This document shows, piece after piece, positions 5,531 through 9,528 of a DNA stretch of 9,528 nucleotides. Source of the stretch: Chloroflexota bacterium (GTDB lineage Bacteria > Chloroflexota > Anaerolineae > 4572-78); contig JAJRUC010000087.1 in assembly GCA_024278015.1 (NCBI GenBank), positions 1-9,528 of the forward strand. Reading direction: 5' to 3'. How positions within the stretch are numbered: position 1 is the first letter of the stretch; each line of letters starts with the position of its first letter. Under the pieces are notes generated by a model. That model had not been told where the DNA came from, did no database searches, and worked only from the letters and a program-made list of their open reading frames with translations. The translations under genes and the position numbers were made by a program.

Positions 5531-7927
5531 TTAGGCAGACGGCGCAAAGCGCAGCAGGCGCAAGGCGTTAAGCGTGACCACCACCGTGCTGCCTTCGTGC
5601 AGGGCGACGGCGCCGCTTAAAGGCACAATCCCCAAAATTGAGGAGACAATTAACAGCCCGATGACTCCCAGCGAAATTGCCATATTTTGTTTGATGATGG
5701 CCCGGCCGGCCCGGCTGAGGGCCACGGCAAAGGGCAGTTTGCTCAAATCATCTGCCATCAAGGCCACGTCGGCGGTTTCCAGAGCGACGGCTGTGCCCGC
5801 TCCGCCCATCGCAATGCCGACGGTGGCCGTTGCCAGCGCGGGCGCGTCGTTCACCCCGTCGCCAACCATTGCCACGTCCGCATAATCTGCTTGCAGCGTT
5901 TTAATAGCGTCCAGTTTTTGTTCGGGCAACAGGTCGGCGCGAACATCCGTTACGCCCACAATCCGGGCAATTTCTTCGGCCACGGTCTGATTATCGCCGG
6001 TGAGCATCACCAGTTTTTTAATGCCTGCCGCCTGCAATCCGGCCAGCGTTTCTGCAATTTTGGGGCGGGGCACATCGGCCAGGGCCAGCACCCCCAGCAG
6101 TTTATGGTCGTAACTGACTACCATTGTGGTTTTGCCGGCGGCCTCCAGGCGGGCGACGGTATTTTTTGCAGCGGCGGCGAGGTCTGATTTCCCGGCACTT
6201 TCAAGCAGTTTCAGGGAGCCAATCCACACTGCCTGGCCGTCAATTGTACTTTGCACCCCGCGTCCGGCGATATTTGTCAGCCCGCCGGCCACCGGCAGCG
6301 GCAGATTTTTTGCGGCGGCAGCCGCGACCACCGCTTTTGCCAGCGGGTGATTCGATTGCTGCTCTACGGCGGCGGCCACGCTCAACACCGTATCGGCAGC
6401 GTGTTCGTTTAAGGGGATAACATCCGTAACCGTAAAGATACCCTGCGTCAGCGTGCCGGTTTTATCGAAGGCGATGACGGTGAGCGCCCCCAGTTTTTCC
6501 AGATAAACGCCCCCTTTTATCAGCACGCCGTTGCGGGCGGCCTGGGCAATGCCGGCCAGCACAGCCGCCGGGGTGCCGATGGCCAGGGCGCACGGCGAGG
6601 CGGCAATCAGCAGCAGCATGGCCCGGTAAAAACTTTGCGAAAAGGGCATCCAGCCCAGCAGGGGGGGGACGGCGGCCACCAGCGCCACCAACAGCAGTAC
6701 CGTCGGCACAAAAATTGCGGTGAATCGGTCCGTAAATTGTTGGGTGGGGCTTTGCTGGCTTTGCGCTTCTGCCACCATGTGCATTACCCGGCTGAGGGTG
6801 TTGTCTGCGGCCAGTTTGGTGACGCTGATGTCCAGAGCAACATGCTGGTTGATGGTTCCGGCAAACACGTCATCGCCTTTGGTTTTTTCCACGGGCACAC
6901 TTTCGCCGGTGATGGCGCTTTGGTCAACTGCGCCTTCGCCGGCAATGATGCGCCCGTCTACCGGAATACGGTCTCCGGGGCGAACCAGAACCACATCGCC
7001 CACGCGCACGGCTGTTACCGGCTTTTCGATGATGGCCTCGCCGATTTTAACGTGGGCGGTTTTGGGCATCAATTGCCCCAGAGCGTTTACGGCATTGCGG
7101 GCGCGGTCCAGGGCGTAATGCTCGCCGGCGTGCCCCAGGCTGAACAGGAAGAGCAGAAACGCGCCTTCGGCCCACTCACCGAGGATGGCGGCCCCGGTGG
7201 CGGCGGCCAGCATTAAAACATCGGTGTCGAATTTGCCTTTGAGCAGACCGGGCAGGGCGTGGGTGCTGATGTCGTATCCGCCCGCGATGTACGAGAGCAG
7301 GAAGAAGGCGAGGGCGATAGTGGGAGAAAGGTGGAAGAAGGTTTCGCCCAGCCAGCCGATGAGGAAAAAGAGGCCCGCCGCGCCCACCAGCAGCAATGTC
7401 CAGCGTTCCTGCATCCAGTGCGGTAAAAATGTCGGGGCGCTGCCGTGGTCGTGTTCTTCTGCGGCGGGTTGGTCGGTGGGGGGCAACATCCGGCCTGCGC
7501 CCAACGATTGCAGGGTTTGGTCGATGGTGTTGCGCCGGAGGAGGGTATTGTCGTAGGCCACAAAGGCTATTCCGGCGGCGTAGTTGATGGTGGCGTGCAG
7601 CATACCCGGTAGCGCGGCCAGCGCGCCGGTAATGACCTCGGCAGCGTCGGCAGCGGTCAGGGGAGAGATGGGGATTTGCTCGTGGCGGTAGCGGCTGGTA
7701 ATACCGATGCCCGCTTCTTGCGCCAGACGCTCCACGCGGCCCAGCGATACCAGATTGGGGTCGTAGTGCAGGCACAACTTCGGGCCGCCCGGGCTGTCAT
7801 GATTAACAAGGTGCGCTTGTTCAATACCTTTTATCGGTTCCAGCCAGTGACTTAACAAAGTTACGCAGTCGTCTTTCGCATCAATGTCGGGCAGCAAGAG
7901 GGGCAGGTCGAGTTGTATTTTTTTCAT
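5531..7927 (-). CDS. P1B-type heavy-metal efflux ATPase (P1B-4-like, SPC/HEGST)
   Basis: A complete metal-transporting P-type ATPase of 798 residues in the inner membrane. Motifs are TGES (340-343, actuator), SPC in the sixth membrane helix (444-446, metal site), DKTGTLT (Asp488 is phosphorylated), the HP pair (527-528), GDGVNDAPAL (from 689) and HEGST (777-781) in the last helix region. SPC together with HEGxT marks the P1B-4 group, reported to export Co, Fe, Zn or Cd. Unusually for that group, an N-terminal extension of about 150 residues seems to hold two ferredoxin-like metal-domain folds lacking the CxxC motif (only DDC near residue 20), then a short EEHDHG linker. The ATG at 7927 is preferred over the upstream start at 7966 because AAGGA lies seven bases before it. 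An ArsR-type repressor ends 56 bp upstream on the same strand, which supports a metal-induced operon. Confidence 0.95.
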   Translation of the reverse strand: MKKIQLDLPLLLPDIDAKDDCVTLLSHWLEPIKGIEQAHLVNHDSPGGPKLCLHYDPNLVSLGRVERLAQEAGIGITSRYRHEQIPISPLTAADAAEVITGALAALPGMLHATINYAAGIAFVAYDNTLLRRNTIDQTLQSLGAGRMLPPTDQPAAEEHDHGSAPTFLPHWMQERWTLLLVGAAGLFFLIGWLGETFFHLSPTIALAFFLLSYIAGGYDISTHALPGLLKGKFDTDVLMLAAATGAAILGEWAEGAFLLFLFSLGHAGEHYALDRARNAVNALGQLMPKTAHVKIGEAIIEKPVTAVRVGDVVLVRPGDRIPVDGRIIAGEGAVDQSAITGESVPVEKTKGDDVFAGTINQHVALDISVTKLAADNTLSRVMHMVAEAQSQQSPTQQFTDRFTAIFVPTVLLLVALVAAVPPLLGWMPFSQSFYRAMLLLIAASPCALAIGTPAAVLAGIAQAARNGVLIKGGVYLEKLGALTVIAFDKTGTLTQGIFTVTDVIPLNEHAADTVLSVAAAVEQQSNHPLAKAVVAAAAAKNLPLPVAGGLTNIAGRGVQSTIDGQAVWIGSLKLLESAGKSDLAAAAKNTVARLEAAGKTTMVVSYDHKLLGVLALADVPRPKIAETLAGLQAAGIKKLVMLTGDNQTVAEEIARIVGVTDVRADLLPEQKLDAIKTLQADYADVAMVGDGVNDAPALATATVGIAMGGAGTAVALETADVALMADDLSKLPFAVALSRAGRAIIKQNMAISLGVIGLLIVSSILGIVPLSGAVALHEGSTVVVTLNALRLLRFAPSA

Positions 7928-7955
7928 TATTTCATCCTTTTTATAAAAACATAAG

Positions 7956-7975
7956 CATATAAACATACGTACAAT
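7956..7975. promoter_or_regulatory. candidate ArsR operator between repressor and ATPase genes
   Basis: CATATAAACATACGTACAAT lies in the AT-rich 56-bp gap. It shares CATATAAAC and a following TA with the site in the repressor promoter (8360-8382), in the opposite orientation. The shared word in both gaps of one regulator operon is the evidence. No convincing promoter with good spacing is seen in this gap. Confidence 0.45.
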
Positions 7976-7983
7976 TAAAAAAA

Positions 7984-8343
7984 TTATTCGTGCCGGCTGT
8001 GGGCTAGTCCCTGTTCAAACAAATCGCGGACATGGTTGTCATCCAGAGTGTAAAAGACGTGCCGCCCCTCTTTGCGAGCGCGAACAATGTGCAAGTTGCG
8101 CAGCAACCGCAGTTGATGAGATACCGCCGGTTGGGTCATACCCAGCACCAGACACAAATCCCCGACGCACACTTCGGTGTTTGCCAGCAAGCCGATAATC
8201 CGCACGCGGGTGGGGTCGGACAGGGCTTTGAACAGGTCGGCCAGGCGGGTGGCGGTCAGGCCATCCAGCAGATAATGTCGGGCGGCGCGGGCCAGACTTT
8301 CGTCGGTATGGTCGGCTGAGCAAATGGGGGAGGGGGCGTTCAT
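7984..8343 (-). CDS. ArsR/SmtB-family metal-sensing repressor
   Basis: A 119-residue winged-helix repressor. The recognition region is MTQPAVSHQLRLLRNLHIV (69-87), followed by the wing RKEGRHVFYTL (90-100). Residues for both classical metal sites are present at family spacing. For the alpha-5 site, Asp102-x-His104 and His115-x2-His118 match the CzrA/SmtB pattern DxH-x10-Hxx(H/E). For the alpha-3N site, Cys8-x3-His12 and Cys59-x2-Asp62 match SmtB (Cys14, His18, Cys61, Asp64). This points to Zn or Co sensing, with Cd possible. Metal binding would release DNA and open expression of itself and the efflux ATPase next to it. The ATG at 8343 has AAGGA eight bases upstream. An operator-like dyad overlaps its promoter. 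Confidence 0.95.
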   Translation of the reverse strand: MNAPSPICSADHTDESLARAARHYLLDGLTATRLADLFKALSDPTRVRIIGLLANTEVCVGDLCLVLGMTQPAVSHQLRLLRNLHIVRARKEGRHVFYTLDDNHVRDLFEQGLAHSRHE

Positions 8344-8359
8344 AGTGAATATCCTTAAA

Positions 8360-8407
8360 ATATATAAGTATACGTTTATATGTTAGCCTGTTTTTCAACA
8401 AAGTCAA
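8360..8407 (-). promoter_or_regulatory. promoter and overlapping operator of the arsR-type gene
   Basis: On the minus strand TTGACT (8402-8407) and TAACAT (8380-8385) are 16 bp apart. An AT-rich imperfect dyad, ATATAA (8362-8367) and TTATAT (8376-8381) around GTATACGT, covers the -10 end and start site. The layout resembles the ATA-rich dyads bound by SmtB/CzrA-type repressors and would block RNA polymerase. The CATATAAAC half reappears at 7956. Confidence 0.6.
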
Positions 8408-8642
8408 ATCACCGGAATATGGTGAACAACCCGCGCCGAGATGTGTACGGCGGCCTGGAGCCCATCGTTTGCGAAGCCGGGGCCTTGTCTGTCGGTAACG
8501 CGGTTGGCGCCGGCCAACGGGTTGCCCACCGAACGAAGTTTCCGGCAAATTCTCGCCGACTGCCTGATAAATTTAAGGATTGGGACTTGATAATTCAGCG
8601 GCAGGGGCGGCTCGCAAGCGGCCCCTGCCTGCGTCCTCACAT
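8408..8642. other. intergenic stretch without a convincing gene; palindromic repeat copy B
   Basis: About 300 bases separate the repressor start from the membrane-protein gene. A plus-strand open frame from ATG 8413 region to 8646 and a minus-strand frame both lack ribosome sites and recognisable features. A hairpin GTTGGC/GCCAAC lies near 8503-8518. At 8601-8628 is a copy of the dispersed palindrome (GCAGGGGCGGCTC arm, one arm mismatch), and its AAATTTAAGG box is at 8569-8578. The block 8410-8560 may be decayed coding sequence. Confidence 0.6.
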
Positions 8643-9044
8643 TTAATGATCTTGCAAGATTTTCCGGGGTTGGGGTTGAGATTGAATTTCAGGTTGTGTT
8701 TCATCCAGTTTGGCGACCAGCAGGAACAAAAATCCCGGCGCAGAAAACAGCAGAAAATACAAATCGCGCGGCAGTGTTCCCTTTACCACCAAATTGAGAA
8801 TGTAAAACACAATCAGGCTAAAAACGGTAATCCAGCCGCCGGCTTTTTCGTATCGCCACCCTTCAATCATCCCAATGACAACCCCCACCGGAAAGAACAG
8901 AATCATTATCCATTCCGATGGTGTCGGCGGGGCAACATGCGGGTTTAACAGCCCCCCGCCTAAAAAAAACAATAACAGCACCGCAACGCTAATAACGCTC
9001 CCCACGCGCGCCACAATCCGCACCCAACGCATAGTTGCTTGCAT
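8643..9044 (-). CDS. small integral membrane protein, 133 residues, unknown function
   Basis: Four hydrophobic segments are visible: about residues 9-32, 44-62, 70-87 and 95-113. The tail is charged and Gln/Pro-rich (DETQPEIQSQPQPRK). The stretch SEWIMILFFPVGVVIGMIEG (42-61) with a following WRYEKAGG is the most distinctive part. From memory it recalls small four-helix membrane proteins grouped as a domain of unknown function, but I cannot name the family with certainty. The start at ATG 9044 is chosen because GGGGAGG lies seven bases upstream, while the longer frame to 9143 crosses the promoter. It has its own promoter and no same-strand neighbour within the window upstream. Confidence 0.85.
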   Translation of the reverse strand: MQATMRWVRIVARVGSVISVAVLLLFFLGGGLLNPHVAPPTPSEWIMILFFPVGVVIGMIEGWRYEKAGGWITVFSLIVFYILNLVVKGTLPRDLYFLLFSAPGFLFLLVAKLDETQPEIQSQPQPRKILQDH

Positions 9045-9093
9045 AAGCCTGCCTCCCCTTATTTCAATTGCCTTCAATAAAGCTGATGCTGTT

Positions 9094-9122
9094 ATTATAC
9101 CACAAATTTTGCGCGATTTCAT
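9094..9122 (-). promoter_or_regulatory. extended -10 promoter of the membrane-protein gene
   Basis: On the minus strand a perfect TATAAT (9094-9099) is preceded by TGG, giving an extended -10 box. ATGAAA (9117-9122), four of six matches to TTGACA, lies 17 bp upstream. Transcription would begin near 9087, about 43 bases before the ATG. Confidence 0.75.
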
Positions 9123-9177
9123 CCCCCGCGCACGGGAAATCACGGCTGTTGCACGTGTGCCCCCAACGGGGTAAAGT

Positions 9178-9242
9178 AAATTTTAAGGTTGTGTTTGACA
9201 TACCGTTTGCCCCGGTAGGGGCGGCTCGCAAGCCGCCCCTAC
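9178..9242 (+). repeat. dispersed palindromic repeat, copy C (inside the 219-bp element)
   Basis: The box AAATTTTAAGG (9178-9188, one extra T) begins exactly where the left 34-bp arm ends. The near-perfect palindrome GTAGGGGCGG...CCGCCCCTAC lies at 9215-9242. This matches the plan of copies A and B. Confidence 0.8.
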
Positions 9243-9277
9243 GATTTTTCCGCAAACCCGGCAGGAAAATCGTACTT

Positions 9278-9307
9278 CGTAGGGGCACGCTGCAGCGTGC
9301 CCCTACG
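9278..9307. repeat. perfect 30-bp palindrome, variant of the GTAGGGGC family
   Basis: CGTAGGGGCACGCTG is followed directly by its exact reverse complement. It keeps the GTAGGGGC end of the family but has a different core. On the minus strand a TTGACA-like word and GTTTG precede it, echoing the layout before copy C on the plus strand. Confidence 0.85.
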
Positions 9308-9409
9308 TTTTCAAACTTTTGTCAAGCGACTTTACCCCGTTGGGGGCACACGTGCAACAGCCCTGTACGGAAAATCAGACATTTTGTTAGGACTTACGCA
9401 GTTGCAACA

Positions 9410-9515
9410 TTTTACCCCCCTCAGTCCCTGATGAAGAAACCGCTTCGCGCCCTCAAGCGGGGGGAATTAGCTCCTCCCCCGACAGCGGGGGACGCGAAGC
9501 GGGGAGGGGGTAAAA
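9410..9515. repeat. nested inverted-repeat region (G/C-run palindromic element)
   Basis: TTTTACCCCC (9410-9419) and GGGGGTAAAA (9506-9515) are the outer arms. CCGCTTCGCG (9440-9449) and CGCGAAGCGG (9493-9502) lie inside, and a CCCCC/GGGGG hairpin lies near 9475-9490. The right half, with its GGGGAGGGGGTAAAA end, resembles the repeat inside the 118-bp duplication (GGGAGGGGGTGAAAA at 559-574). No coding frame is supported here, and the element may continue past the window end. Confidence 0.65.
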
Positions 9516-9528
9516 CACCGTGATTTAC

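Larger units (their letters stand above)
9144..9362. mobile_element. 219-bp MITE/REPIN-like element with perfect 34-bp terminal inverted repeats
   Basis: The arms 9144-9177 and 9329-9362 are exact reverse complements, beginning GGCTGTTGCACGTGTGC. Inside are two members of the GTAGGGGC palindrome family (9215-9242 and a perfect 30-bp one at 9278-9307). A third hairpin between them is made by ACGATTTTTCC and GGAAAATCGT. The whole segment can fold into one long hairpin and contains no coding frame. No clean flanking target duplication is seen: ACGGGAAATCA (9132-9142) and ACGGAAAATCA (9367-9377) are similar but do not abut both ends. Mobility is inferred from structure. Confidence 0.75.

Noticed and set aside
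6635..7216. 193-codon plus-strand open frame opposite the metal ATPase
   Set aside because: Antisense to conserved P-type ATPase motifs, with no ribosome site or recognisable domain.
8380..8646. 88-codon plus-strand frame divergent from the repressor
   Set aside because: No Shine-Dalgarno before its starts, no recognisable motif, and its end runs through a palindromic repeat. At best a decayed fragment.
9132..9377. ACGGGAAATCA and ACGGAAAATCA as target-site duplication of the 219-bp element
   Set aside because: They differ at one base and sit at unequal distances (1 and 4 bp) from the arms, so they are not a clean duplication.
9378..9402. GTTAGGACTTACGCAGTTGC as an insertion-sequence end
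   Set aside because: The word GGACTTACGCA recalls some IS ends from memory, but no transposase and no matching second end are in the window.

Overview
The window looks like chromosomal DNA of a moderately GC-rich, free-living bacterium. The most likely group is Chloroflexota (Anaerolineae-like), judged from gene style and from the dispersed short GC-rich palindromes between genes. This placement is an impression, not a measurement. All six sizeable genes lie on the minus strand, so the region reads from right to left.

Layout from right to left (direction of transcription). 9045-9528 has no gene and holds palindromic DNA: a 219-bp element with perfect 34-bp terminal inverted repeats (9144-9362) and a second nested hairpin region (9410-9515). 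A small membrane protein (8643-9044) has its own extended -10 promoter. After about 300 bp without a convincing gene comes a metal-responsive pair: an ArsR/SmtB repressor (7984-8343) carrying residues for both classical metal sites, then a P1B-type metal-efflux ATPase with SPC and HEGST motifs (5531-7927). AT-rich candidate operators precede both genes. Next is a two-domain protein with an N-terminal Rieske [2Fe-2S] domain joined to a pyruvate oxidase/acetolactate synthase-type TPP enzyme (3466-5409), with its own promoter.

Then comes a cluster of very small minus-strand reading frames. A 34-codon gene (3196-3300) has a near-consensus promoter, a strong Shine-Dalgarno and an intrinsic terminator. 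A second terminator follows. After that are a frameshifted ORF that may share a short FW(M/L)N motif with the 34-residue peptide, a 14-codon mini-ORF with a strong ribosome site, and a 75-residue basic protein. The last unit is a heterodimer-type ABC exporter: the degenerate-site half (699-2486) and the N-terminal part of its partner (1-493, cut by the window edge).

Between the two ABC genes lies a 118-bp tandem duplication. It contains a diverged copy of the upstream ABC protein's C-terminal tail next to an almost identical palindromic repeat. Five related palindromes occur in the intergenic gaps, and three are preceded by the same AAATTTAAGG box.

The clearest functional logic is metal efflux: the SmtB-like sensor probably represses itself and the ATPase until Zn/Co/Cd-type ions rise. 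The Rieske-TPP fusion and the small-ORF cluster beside the exporter are the least ordinary parts. No complete defence, phage or biosynthetic system is visible.
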